From: JAJZQD01 sp021847735
GTDB taxonomy: Bacteria > Bacillota > Thermincolia > Thermincolales > UBA2595
Direction: 5' to 3'
Assembly: GCA_027324025.1 (NCBI GenBank)
Contig: DAHVYW010000105.1
Location: 1 to 28,071 of the forward strand
DNA: 28,071 nucleotides
This document shows positions 7,969-15,630 of the stretch, piece by piece. Each line of letters starts with the position of its first letter. Within the stretch, counting starts at the first letter, position 1. Under the pieces are notes generated by a model. It saw only the letters and a program-made list of their open reading frames with translations, did no database searches and was not told the origin of the DNA. The translations under genes and the position numbers were made by a program.

Positions 7969-8103
7969 ATGCTCCTGGAAGTAGTGTACCTTGATAAATT
8001 TTATATGGCCGGCAGTGCAGCAGAAGTAAGGCTCAGGCTGACCGAACTGGCACGGTGCTATACCACTGTAAAAGAAATGTTAGAAGATTTGACACCCAAG
8101 TAA
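7969..8103 (+). CDS. Small conserved-looking protein, 44 aa
   Basis: A short plus-strand ORF between the EndoQ gene (divergent) and the DUF3866 gene (convergent). ATG 7969 is preceded by AAAGGGAGG with 6-base spacing, as good as any site in the window. The product starts MLLEVVYLDKFYMAGSAAEV and is followed by a helix-forming stretch RLRLTELARCYTTVKEMLEDL. There is no signal peptide, membrane segment or cysteine motif. I do not recognise a function. A 9-bp inverted repeat (7934-7942 with 7977-7985) brackets the ribosome site and start codon. It is the only well-supported plus-strand gene here. Confidence 0.65.
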   Translation: MLLEVVYLDKFYMAGSAAEVRLRLTELARCYTTVKEMLEDLTPK

Positions 8104-8123
8104 TCAAGGCTCCAAACCTCCAA

Positions 8124-9203
8124 CTAATATACCACGTATTTACTTGCCAGCAACCCCGCCGCCCCGGCTGCCAGGAAGTATTCCTTATCCTGGCTCATCG
8201 TGCGGCCCATAGTAGTAACCACGATATTTTTTTCCATCAGATACAGTAAAGCCGGCTCCCCGTCTTCCGGTACCACCTCGTGGTCAACGGGTATGGCCGA
8301 TTTTTGAAGCTGTTTATTTATATAGTTTTCCTTAATGGGGTCCATTGATGGCAGCGGTACCACACACGGGGTGATGGCAATTTTTTCGAGCACCGTCAGA
8401 GTGTGGTGACTGACCCCGGTATGGCGTTCCCGCGGGTCGACAAAGCTGATTCTGGGGATGGCAATTGGCTTACCCCCCAGGATATTGACAGCATTGATAA
8501 TCTCCCCCTGTTCAATACCGGTGAAACCGTACTTTGTCCCTGTCCCCACGATCCCCGGGCCCATCGTGACAATTACAACATCTGCCCTGGCTGCCTCCTT
8601 GGCGGCAATTAATCCAGTGTAAATATTCACGGCCTCAAAATCCCCGCCGAAAGCATGTCCAACGGTAACCGTCGCATCTATCAGTCCTTTTTCTTTCAGT
8701 TCAGCCACAGTCCTGCTCATTTGTATAGGTAAAGCCGCCCCGTCAGTCATAATATAAGCAACCCGGAGTTGGCCGTTACTTCCCTTTTTCACACCGGCGG
8801 CAGCGGGGGCCAGCATGCTGTGCAGCGTACCCACTATAACCGGGGTCTTTTTAAGGGAAGTGAAATCCATGATTTTAGCCCGGTGGGGATTAAGTTCTTC
8901 TTCTACGGGAAAACATTTGACCTGACATGGGGTGTATCTGAGCTTCATGATATGGCCCATTTCCCCGTCCTCGGTAGCACGAACACTCTGGTTAGCCATC
9001 ACAAAATGATACCCGCCGCTGCCCAGGTCCCGGAAAACTGCCGTAGTGTTAAGGGAAACCGTGTCATCAATTTCTGCAGGCCCGGTCATAAAATCGTAAT
9101 TAAGGGCTTTCTCCGTCTTCCCCTCAACCTCGACCAAAATTTCTGTTACCCCCAGTGAACTGCCAATTATTTTCTTTACTACTCCCTGCCGTATTCTAAT
9201 CAA
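8124..9203 (-). CDS. DUF3866 family protein
   Basis: A 359-residue protein that I place in DUF3866, found in Firmicutes and Actinobacteria and of unknown function. The N-terminal 70 residues look like a small beta domain (IRIRQGVVKKI, ALNYDFMTGPAEIDDTV). The rest has Rossmann-like patterns, with AYIMTDGAALPIQMSRTV, a conserved-looking HAFGGDFEAVN, and DVVIVTMGPGIVGTGTKYGF. The start is TTG at 9203, with GAGGGG six bases upstream and no nearby ATG. It follows the PepT-like peptidase by 44 bases, probably in one operon. A role in metabolite or peptide handling would be a guess. Confidence 0.85.
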   Translation of the reverse strand: MIRIRQGVVKKIIGSSLGVTEILVEVEGKTEKALNYDFMTGPAEIDDTVSLNTTAVFRDLGSGGYHFVMANQSVRATEDGEMGHIMKLRYTPCQVKCFPVEEELNPHRAKIMDFTSLKKTPVIVGTLHSMLAPAAAGVKKGSNGQLRVAYIMTDGAALPIQMSRTVAELKEKGLIDATVTVGHAFGGDFEAVNIYTGLIAAKEAARADVVIVTMGPGIVGTGTKYGFTGIEQGEIINAVNILGGKPIAIPRISFVDPRERHTGVSHHTLTVLEKIAITPCVVPLPSMDPIKENYINKQLQKSAIPVDHEVVPEDGEPALLYLMEKNIVVTTMGRTMSQDKEYFLAAGAAGLLASKYVVY

Positions 9204-9247
9204 ATCTGTCCCCTCACTTTTGTCTGCTTAAATTCCGCACCGGTTGG

Positions 9248-10387
9248 TTAAACCTGCTCTTTCGTAATAGTTTTAATAATTTCCAGTATAAACCTGGCAT
9301 TTAACACAAGATTGTCAATAGTGATAAACTCTTGGGTTGAATGCACCTTACTCATCCCAATTCCCAGGTTAGCCGTAGGTATCCCATACCCGTTGATGAT
9401 ATTGGCGTCACTGCCCCCGCCGGTCCCTACCAGCAATGGCTGCTCCCCAAGGTTTTTGGCCGCTTTCATGGCGATCCCGACAACCTCTGCAGATTCGTCC
9501 AGTTTCAGCCTGGGGTAAAGTAACTCCTTCTCCACTCTGGCTTCGGCACCCATCTGACGGGCTGTCTGCTCCAAAATATTCACCATCAGGTCTGTCTGTT
9601 CTTCCAGTTTAGCCGGGTCGATGCTCCTCGTTTCCCCTTCAATATTAACCAGGTCGGGAATGATATTAGTCGCTTTGCCGCCGGTGATTACCCCTATGTT
9701 GGCAGTTGTCTCGTCATCTAAACGCCCCAGTTTCATGTTGGAGATGGCCGTGGAAGCCACAAAAATTGCGTTGACACCGTCTTCGGGGCTTATTCCCGCA
9801 TGGGCTGCCTTGCCGATAACACTGGCCTTAATCCGGTACTGGGATGGCGCCTTAATAATTATTGTCCCGGCTTTGCCGTCACAGTCCAGGACGAACCCCA
9901 TCCTTGACTTTAACCTCTGGTAATCCAGGTTCTTAGCACCTTTCAGGCCACATTCCTCGGCAACCGTGAAAACAAATTCCAGGTCCCCGTGCGGTATTCC
10001 CTGTTCCCGTAAAACACGGATTACCTCCAAAAGTGCGGCGATACCGGCTTTGTCATCCCCACCAAGAATAGTGGTCCCATCAGAATAAATAACATCACCT
10101 TTAATCATAGGTTTCACTCCCCGGCCCGGCTCTACGGTATCCATGTGGGCACAGAAAAGGACTGTTGGCGCGCCTGGTACACTTCCCTGTAATGTGGCAA
10201 TAAGGTTGCCCGTTTGCTCGTCACAGGTGTTTCCTATTGCCTGGCCGGCTTCGTCCTCGGTGACTTCAAGGCCCATTTGGGTCAATTTGTGTTTCAGGTA
10301 GTCGGCAATTTGCCGTTCGTGGAGTGAAGGTGAATCTATTCGAACTAACCGTAAAAACTGCTCAACAATTCTGTCCCTGTTTATCAT
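9248..10387 (-). CDS. PepT-like M20/M42-type metallopeptidase
   Basis: A 379-residue cytoplasmic di-zinc peptidase similar to tripeptide aminopeptidase. Metal ligands are visible: His81 and Asp83 in CAHMDTVEPG, the bridging Asp111 in GGDDKAG, and the Glu pair 144-145 in TVAEECGLKG. A later GTGGGSDANI segment completes the active site, and the middle part is the dimerisation domain. The family usually called PepT-like is close in length. ATG 10387 follows GGAGGG. It could supply amino acids to the fermentation genes upstream, which is inference from position only. Confidence 0.9.
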   Translation of the reverse strand: MINRDRIVEQFLRLVRIDSPSLHERQIADYLKHKLTQMGLEVTEDEAGQAIGNTCDEQTGNLIATLQGSVPGAPTVLFCAHMDTVEPGRGVKPMIKGDVIYSDGTTILGGDDKAGIAALLEVIRVLREQGIPHGDLEFVFTVAEECGLKGAKNLDYQRLKSRMGFVLDCDGKAGTIIIKAPSQYRIKASVIGKAAHAGISPEDGVNAIFVASTAISNMKLGRLDDETTANIGVITGGKATNIIPDLVNIEGETRSIDPAKLEEQTDLMVNILEQTARQMGAEARVEKELLYPRLKLDESAEVVGIAMKAAKNLGEQPLLVGTGGGSDANIINGYGIPTANLGIGMSKVHSTQEFITIDNLVLNARFILEIIKTITKEQV

Positions 10388-10523
10388 TGTACCCTCCGCA
10401 GTCGTTTTTTCCTGCCGCTGTTATTTTTGCCATATTTATCTTGCGCTTTGCCGGTGAAGTTTATGTAAATCAAGTTAATTATTCCACTACAAAATACCTT
10501 TCTCCTGCCAGAGTTTGCACCGA

Positions 10524-10736
10524 TTAAAGCCAGGGCATTTTGTCGGTGTCATCGCCCCGCAGGACAGGGGTAATTTTAGATTGCAGCGGTTCCGGCACAT
10601 CTTTAAGCCTCAACTCGTCGATTTTCATTATCGTAACGGTATCCATTTTTAGCCTCTGGGCCAATTCCTTGGCGGTAAGGCCCTGGTTTTTTCTAAGTTC
10701 TTTAACCGTCTTTTTGCGGAATGAATTAAAAAACAT
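10524..10736 (-). CDS. Small helix-turn-helix protein, 70 aa
   Basis: A 70-residue basic protein. The segment KELRKNQGLTAKELAQRLKM followed by DTVTIMKIDE looks like a compact Xre/Cro-type helix-turn-helix, with LTAKELAQRL as helix 2 and the turn. The C-terminal part PVLRGDDTDKMPWL is acidic and polar. ATG 10736 is preceded by GGAGG at 5 bases; the frame could start at a TTG inside the ribosome site, which is unlikely. It lies between a hairpin after the oxidoreductase gamma gene and the PepT-like gene. It may be a DNA-binding regulator, but its target is not visible. Confidence 0.7.
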   Translation of the reverse strand: MFFNSFRKKTVKELRKNQGLTAKELAQRLKMDTVTIMKIDELRLKDVPEPLQSKITPVLRGDDTDKMPWL

Positions 10737-10764
10737 TTTTGCCTCCAAATAACTTTATAATCAA

Positions 10765-10786
10765 GGCTGCTGATTACTCAGCAGCC
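10765..10786 (-). terminator. Perfect 9-bp hairpin after the oxidoreductase operon
   Basis: GGCTGCTGA-4 nt-TCAGCAGCC, 28 bases past the gamma subunit stop. The following minus-strand bases, TTGATTAT, make only a weak T-run, so termination is probably partial and the small HTH gene may be reached by read-through. Confidence 0.6.
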
Positions 10787-10813
10787 TGTTATGACAATTT
10801 GCGGTACGTACCC

Positions 10814-11359
10814 TTACAGGTTCTGCACTATTTCTGCGCCCAGCTCCAGGGCCTGCCTGTTCAGCGGGATTAGGTTGTGCCTTCTTTCGGGCAGCACCTT
10901 TTTTAACGATTCGATAATTGAATCGATAGTCACCACTTTGGTCAGTTCTATGTATGCCCCCAGGATTATTATATTGGCTACCCTGGTATTGCCCAGTTTC
11001 TCATTGGCAATTTCGTTGGAGGCTATTTCCACAACCCGCAAATCCTGGCGGGAGGCCTTTTTGGAAACCAGGGAACTGTTCACAAGCAACAAACCGCCGG
11101 GTTTCAGGGTTGGTTCGAATTTCTCCAGGGAAGGCTGGTTCATGATAATTACTGATGTAGGTTCAGTAACCACCGGTGAGCTTATCTCCTTCTCGGATAC
11201 TGTTACAGCGCAATTGGCGGTGCCTCCGCGCATTTCCGGGCCGTAGGAAGGAATCCAGGCCACGTGTTTATTCTCAATCATCCCCGCATAGGTAAGGAGT
11301 TGGCCCATAGACATGACTCCCTGGCCGCCAAACCCGGCAATAATCAGCTCTTCCAGCAT
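10814..11359 (-). CDS. 2-oxoacid:ferredoxin oxidoreductase, gamma subunit
   Basis: A 181-residue gamma subunit of a pyruvate/2-oxoacid ferredoxin oxidoreductase. It begins EELIIAGFGGQGVMSMGQLL, the typical GFGGQG start, followed by SYGPEMRGGTANCAV, the family signature. It takes part in CoA binding and complex assembly. Its ATG shares one base with the stop of the beta gene (TAATG), so the two are translationally coupled. A hairpin follows the gene. Confidence 0.93.
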   Translation of the reverse strand: MLEELIIAGFGGQGVMSMGQLLTYAGMIENKHVAWIPSYGPEMRGGTANCAVTVSEKEISSPVVTEPTSVIIMNQPSLEKFEPTLKPGGLLLVNSSLVSKKASRQDLRVVEIASNEIANEKLGNTRVANIIILGAYIELTKVVTIDSIIESLKKVLPERRHNLIPLNRQALELGAEIVQNL

Positions 11360-12108
11360 TACCGGCTCACCTCCCCGGAAATCTTATACTCACCTAACGG
11401 GAAGTATGGGAGCATGTTTTCCTCCAGCCATTTTACCGCTTCTACCGGCGGCAGGCCCCAGTTAGTAGGGCAGGTTGACAGTATTTCCACGAGGGCAAAG
11501 CCCTCTTTGTTTATCTGGATCTCAAAGGCCTTTTTGATAACCTTTTTGGCCTTCAGGATATTTGCCGGGTTGTGTACCGATACCCTTGCTGCGTAAGCCA
11601 CCCCGTCCAGTACAGCCAGCATTTCGGTCAGCTTCACCGGGTATCCGGCTCGGTCCTTATCCCTGCCAAAGGGGGTTGTCGTTGTCTTTTGTCCCACCAC
11701 CGTGGTGGGCGCCATCTGGCCTCCGGTCATGCCGTAGATACTGTTGTTGACAAAGAGACAGGTAATCTTTTCTCCCCTGGCGGCCGCGTGGACAATCTCC
11801 GTGGTCCCAATGGCGGCGATGTCACCGTCACCCTGCAGGGAAAACACAACTTTATCGGGATGGACCCTTTTAGCGCCGGTGGCCACGGCAGGAGCCCGCC
11901 CATGAGATGCCTGGTGAAAATCCAGGTCCCAGTAATCGTAACAGAACACCGCACATCCGACAGGTCCTACGGCAATAGTATTTTCCTGGATACCCAGCTC
12001 ATCAATCACCTCAGCAACCAGCCTCTGAATCACACCATGGGTGCATCCGGGGCAAAAGTGCATAACCTTGTCTGTCATTGATTTGGGCCGTGAAAATACC
12101 TTTTCCAT
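11359..12108 (-). CDS. vorA: 2-oxoacid:ferredoxin oxidoreductase, beta (TPP) subunit
   Basis: A 249-residue thiamine-diphosphate subunit. HFCPGCTHG near residues 17-25 and GDGDIAAIG...FVNNSIYGMTGGQM in the middle are the TPP/Mg binding signature, and GPVGCAVF holds a further conserved cysteine. It carries out decarboxylation of the 2-oxoacid. The alpha stop TAA is followed at once by its ATG, with no spacing. Substrate choice (branched-chain versus 2-oxoglutarate) cannot be read from the sequence, but the ptb-buk context favours branched-chain or similar short acids. Confidence 0.92.
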   Translation of the reverse strand: MEKVFSRPKSMTDKVMHFCPGCTHGVIQRLVAEVIDELGIQENTIAVGPVGCAVFCYDYWDLDFHQASHGRAPAVATGAKRVHPDKVVFSLQGDGDIAAIGTTEIVHAAARGEKITCLFVNNSIYGMTGGQMAPTTVVGQKTTTTPFGRDKDRAGYPVKLTEMLAVLDGVAYAARVSVHNPANILKAKKVIKKAFEIQINKEGFALVEILSTCPTNWGLPPVEAVKWLEENMLPYFPLGEYKISGEVSR

Positions 12109-13170
12109 TTACCTGGTACCCCCTTCCAGGATCTTTTTCATTTCTATGTAAATTTCTGCTTTGGACGGCACCATGCCGCCTGTACGTCCGTAAAAATGTA
12201 CCGGTTTTTTGCCATTGACTGCCAAGCGCACATCTTCGACCATTTGCCCGTTGCTCATTTCCACTGCGAGAAATGCCCCGGCGTAATCTGCCGCCCTGTT
12301 AAACGGTTCGTCAGGGAACGGCCACAGGGTTATCGGTCTGATAAGACCTGCTTTGATGCCTTCTTCCCTGGCCTGGTCTACTACCGCCTTGCATATCCGG
12401 GCAGTGGTCCCGTAAGCGGCCAGCACAATCTCGGCATCCTCGGCAAAATAGGACTCATAACGTTTTTCCGCGGCAGCCACCCCGTCATACTTCGCTTTTA
12501 GTTTCTGGCAGTGTTTCTCTAAGTGTTCAGGTACAATATATAAGGATGTTACCAGGTTCCTGGCCCTGCCTTTGGCCCCAACAACGGCCCAGGGTTTTTC
12601 CGGAGCAGTCCTGATTTCATCTGTTTTGAATTCGACAGGCTCCATCATCTGGCCTAAAATCCCGTCACCCAAAATCATTACCGGGTTTCTGTACCGGTCG
12701 GCCATGTCAAAAGCCTCAACAGTCAGGTCAACCAACTCCTGGACCGATGCCGGACCAAACACAATCAGGCGGTAATCGCCGTGCCCGCCGCCTTTAGTGG
12801 CCTGAAAATAGTCAGACTGGGCAGGACCGATGTTCCCGAGGCCAGGGCCTCCCCTGACCATATTCACAATGACACAGGGCAGTTCGGCACCCGCCAGGTA
12901 AGAGATTCCTTCCTGTTTCAGACTGATGCCGGGGCCTGACGATGAAGTCATCACCCGGGCGCCTGAACCGGAAGCCCCAAAAACCATGTTAATTGCAGAT
13001 ATTTCACTTTCTGCCTGCAGGAATGTCCCGCCTACCTCAGGCAGTCTTTTGGCCATATATTCAGGAATTTCGTTCTGAGGGGTAATCGGGTACCCGAAAA
13101 AAAACTTGCACCCACCTAATATCGCGGCTTCAGCCACCGCCTCATTCCCCTTCATCAAAACTTTACCCAA
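12109..13170 (-). CDS. vorB: 2-oxoacid:ferredoxin oxidoreductase, alpha subunit (VorB type)
   Basis: A 353-residue alpha subunit of the VorB/KorA class. It opens with GNEAVAEAAILGGCKFFFGYPITPQNEI, and then FLQAESEISAINMVFGAS and MTSSSGPGISLKQEGISYL, all family hallmarks. With the beta, gamma and ferredoxin subunits it oxidises a 2-oxoacid to acyl-CoA and CO2 and reduces ferredoxin. I prefer the TTG at 13170, nine bases after AAAGGAGG and overlapping the ferredoxin stop by eight bases. The ATG at 13155 is 24 bases from the ribosome site. The VorB symbol is given for sequence type; the true substrate is inferred. Confidence 0.92.
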   Translation of the reverse strand: MGKVLMKGNEAVAEAAILGGCKFFFGYPITPQNEIPEYMAKRLPEVGGTFLQAESEISAINMVFGASGSGARVMTSSSGPGISLKQEGISYLAGAELPCVIVNMVRGGPGLGNIGPAQSDYFQATKGGGHGDYRLIVFGPASVQELVDLTVEAFDMADRYRNPVMILGDGILGQMMEPVEFKTDEIRTAPEKPWAVVGAKGRARNLVTSLYIVPEHLEKHCQKLKAKYDGVAAAEKRYESYFAEDAEIVLAAYGTTARICKAVVDQAREEGIKAGLIRPITLWPFPDEPFNRAADYAGAFLAVEMSNGQMVEDVRLAVNGKKPVHFYGRTGGMVPSKAEIYIEMKKILEGGTR

Positions 13171-13390
13171 CGGTTCTCTCCTCCTTTTCCACTTCAATTG
13201 CCACATCAGGGCACATCACTGCGCAAAGGGCACATCCCTTGCACTTTTCCTGGTCAGTGACCGTTGCCGTGTGAAATCCCGAGGCGTTAAGCTGCTTGGA
13301 CATCACAAGCAAACCCTGCGGGCACGCGGTAGTGCACAATTCGCAGCCCTTACAGCGGTCTTCCCGGATAATAGCCCGTCCTTTAGCCAT
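13163..13390 (-). CDS. 2[4Fe-4S] ferredoxin subunit of the oxidoreductase
   Basis: A 75-residue protein with two complete cluster motifs, CKGCELCTTACP (residues 13-24) and CKGCALCAVMCP. It is the delta/ferredoxin subunit that carries electrons from the TPP site. The frame is open 28 codons further upstream, but ATG 13390 has a near-perfect AAAGGAGG eight bases away, and a good sigma-A promoter lies within the would-be extension. It is the first gene of the four-gene set fdx-vorB-vorA-gamma. Confidence 0.93.
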   Translation of the reverse strand: MAKGRAIIREDRCKGCELCTTACPQGLLVMSKQLNASGFHTATVTDQEKCKGCALCAVMCPDVAIEVEKEERTVG

Positions 13391-13416
13391 CTCATGCTCC
13401 TCCTTTGGTGGTAAAT

Positions 13417-13446
13417 ATACTACACCTTTAGTTTTTTCTCTGCCAA
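13417..13446 (-). promoter_or_regulatory. Candidate sigma-A promoter for the oxidoreductase operon
   Basis: Minus strand: TTGGCA (13441-13446), 18 bases, TAGTAT (13417-13422). The -35 box has 5 of 6 and the -10 box 4 of 6 consensus bases. Transcription would start just ahead of the ferredoxin ribosome site. An imperfect dyad CCCCATCCGT-catc-ACGGAGGGG (13459-13481) lies directly upstream of the -35 box and could be an operator. Confidence 0.5.
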
Positions 13447-13493
13447 AACAAACCCGTACCCCATCCGTCATCACGGAGGGGTATCAAAATGGT

Positions 13494-13510
13494 GGTTTGC
13501 TTCGCAAACC
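13494..13510 (-). terminator. Hairpin after the P-loop ATPase gene
   Basis: Perfect GGTTTGC-3 nt-GCAAACC stem starting one base past the ATPase stop. There is no strong T-run (ACCATTTTG follows on the minus strand), so it may be a weak terminator or an mRNA 3' stabiliser. The same stem occurs at 27069-27086. Confidence 0.45.
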
Positions 13511-13511
13511 T

Positions 13512-14195
13512 TCAATTTTTTTCCCAAGGTACCAACATCAGTCTCTTTAGGGTTAAAACCGGCAGCCCGAGATTCTTAACTTCCCGGTGCCCGGCCAGGG
13601 AATGTACAACAGAGATAAATTTGACAGGTAGTCCGGTGACGGCAGCCGCTTCCATGACAACCCGGTGCCCGGCTGCAATATCCCCGGTCGTGGTCTCCCT
13701 GAGCAAATTCGGGTTGCTGACCAGGGCTGTTACTTTCAACCTACTGGCTGCCTCAACTTCGGAAATAACAGACTGGATATCTGAGACCTTGGAAGTGAAG
13801 GGGCGGAATGGGTTAACGACAAAAAACATTTCGTAGGCCTGCTCATCTATCTGGTTGCGAAACCGACCGATGACCCTAGCGCCAGTATGGTCTCCGCCAA
13901 GGTCGACAACAGCCGTGATTTCCGTATTTTTTAAAACACCTGTGATAGCCGGGGAAAGGGCCGGAAGGTCGGTGTCAAAATACTGCTCTACCGATGCCAC
14001 AACCGTTATCCCCTGCTCCTCCAACACTTTTCTGGCCTCCCTGGAACGAAAATACGGGTTGACTATATCCAGGTCAACTAATGCAACCCGGTTAAATTCA
14101 TTTTTAAGTTCAACGGCATAATTTATGGATATTTCGGTTTTTCCGCTGCCGTAGTGGCCCGTAAATACCGAAATTCGTTTCTTTGTAACAGACAT
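13512..14195 (-). CDS. P-loop ATPase of MinD/CobQ-like fold, function unknown
   Basis: A 227-residue soluble protein. The Walker A motif GHYGSGKTE is at residues 13-21; it lacks the extra lysine of the MinD/ParA deviant motif, so it is closer to the CobQ/CobB group. VALVDLDIVNPYFRSREA follows (switch I-like), and later VVDLGGDHTGARVIGRF (Walker B/switch II). There are no cysteine motifs. It sits between buk and the ferredoxin gene of the oxidoreductase, 107 bases after buk. From memory, similar ATPases occur beside 2-oxoacid oxidoreductase genes in other Clostridia. A role in assembly or regulation is a guess. Confidence 0.8.
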   Translation of the reverse strand: MSVTKKRISVFTGHYGSGKTEISINYAVELKNEFNRVALVDLDIVNPYFRSREARKVLEEQGITVVASVEQYFDTDLPALSPAITGVLKNTEITAVVDLGGDHTGARVIGRFRNQIDEQAYEMFFVVNPFRPFTSKVSDIQSVISEVEAASRLKVTALVSNPNLLRETTTGDIAAGHRVVMEAAAVTGLPVKFISVVHSLAGHREVKNLGLPVLTLKRLMLVPWEKN

Positions 14196-14302
14196 CCTAT
14201 ACCCTCATTTTGGAACCGCTTGGCAGGCCACTGTAATTTTACTCTGGTAACTATAATTACACTGGCAACCAATTTTAATTATATTGTATAAAGGCGAATT
14301 TG

Positions 14303-15373
14303 TTAATAACTTTTCGCTTTTTCGTTCCCTGTAAGTACCCTTAGACCTCCGGCGGCTAGGGCTTCCATCTCATCCTCCCCGGGGTATACCTTTACCGGTG
14401 CGATGAAACTGACTTTATCCTCTATAAGCTTAACCAACATACTGCTGTGGGCAATGCCGCCTGTTATTATTACAGCGTCTACTTCACCCCGGAGCACAGC
14501 CGCACAGCCGCCTATTTCTTTAGCCACCTGGTAGGCCATAGCCTGGTAAACCAAGGCCGCTTCGCGGTCACCCTTTTCCATACGGCTTTCTACCTCCACC
14601 GCGTCATTTGTATCCAGATAGGCCACAAGTCCGCCCTTGCCCACCAGTTTCTTCATCATATCAGCCTCGGTATAAAGCCCGCTAAAACACATCCTGACCA
14701 GTTTACCCACCGGCACGCCGCCGCTTCTTTCCGGGGAAAACGGGCCCTCGCCGGGAATGGCATTGTTCACGTCAACAACCCGGCCCCGGGCATGAGCCCC
14801 GACAGAAATTCCGCCTCCAAGGTGGGCAACAATCAGGTTTAACTCAGCATACTCTTTGCCTATATCGAGGGCCGCTCTCCTGGCAATGGCCTTTTGGTTG
14901 AGGGCATGGAACAGGCTTTCTCTGGGGTTTTCAGGCATTCCGGAAATACGTGCTATAGGTTCCATTTCATCAACACAAACAGGGTCAACAATATAAGCGG
15001 GGATTCCCAGTTCACCGGCTATGGAATCTGCTATCAGACCACCAAGGTTAGAGGCATGGGAGCCGCGCTCCTCCGTTTTGAGGTCTTTAATCATCTCACT
15101 GTTAACGAGGTATGTGCCGCCTGGAATCGGTTTGAGTAAACCACCTCTGCCAACCACGGCATCAAGTTCCCCGGGTTTGATACCTGCCCTCTGCAAGGCA
15201 CCGAGTACAAGTTCACGCCTGTACCCAAACTGGTCAATCACATTAGAAAACTTTGCCAGCTCTTCACTGCTGTGCCTTAGCGTTTCGGTAAAAGCCGGTT
15301 CCATATTGCTGAAAACGGCCAGTTTGGTCGATGTAGAGCCGGGGTTTAAGACCAATTGCAAAAAATCTTTCAT
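14303..15373 (-). CDS. buk: Butyrate (branched-chain acid) kinase
   Basis: A 356-residue acetokinase-family enzyme, the usual length for butyrate kinase. It transfers phosphate from butyryl- or isobutyryl/isovaleryl-phosphate to ADP, yielding ATP. LVLNPGSTSTKLAVF at residues 6-20 is the phosphate-binding loop. VVGRGGLLKPIPGGTYLVN, NLIVAHLGGGISVGAH and AVIITGGIAHSSML are further signature segments. ATG 15373 is chosen over the upstream frame because AAGGAAGG lies about 9 bases before it. It is 257 bases from ptb, an unusually long gap containing a terminator-like hairpin. Confidence 0.95.
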   Translation of the reverse strand: MKDFLQLVLNPGSTSTKLAVFSNMEPAFTETLRHSSEELAKFSNVIDQFGYRRELVLGALQRAGIKPGELDAVVGRGGLLKPIPGGTYLVNSEMIKDLKTEERGSHASNLGGLIADSIAGELGIPAYIVDPVCVDEMEPIARISGMPENPRESLFHALNQKAIARRAALDIGKEYAELNLIVAHLGGGISVGAHARGRVVDVNNAIPGEGPFSPERSGGVPVGKLVRMCFSGLYTEADMMKKLVGKGGLVAYLDTNDAVEVESRMEKGDREAALVYQAMAYQVAKEIGGCAAVLRGEVDAVIITGGIAHSSMLVKLIEDKVSFIAPVKVYPGEDEMEALAAGGLRVLTGNEKAKSY

Positions 15374-15496
15374 GTCCGCACAACCTTCCTTAAACGGATT
15401 TCCTACAACCCGCACTTTATTCTTCCTGTTTTTCCGGGCCTTTTATGCACCTTTTAAAAAGGCTTTGGCCAAAAAAGTGTCAAAGCTAAAAAAGTA

Positions 15497-15518
15497 GAGT
15501 TGTGTGAACACACAACTC
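15497..15518 (-). terminator. Hairpin terminator or attenuator between ptb and buk
   Basis: Perfect 9-bp stem GAGTTGTGT-4 nt-ACACAACTC followed on the minus strand by TACTTTTTTAG, about 112 bases past the ptb stop. Just downstream is a perfect TTGACA (15478-15483), but without a clear -10 box. Confidence 0.7.
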
Positions 15519-15630
15519 ATTGTTTCTACATTAAACAGTTATTTCCTTTTTAATCCCGGAATCCATACTGGATTTATATATCAGTTTATTTTAAATCAGC
15601 CCTACGGAATCGCTCTACTTTGACGTATGT

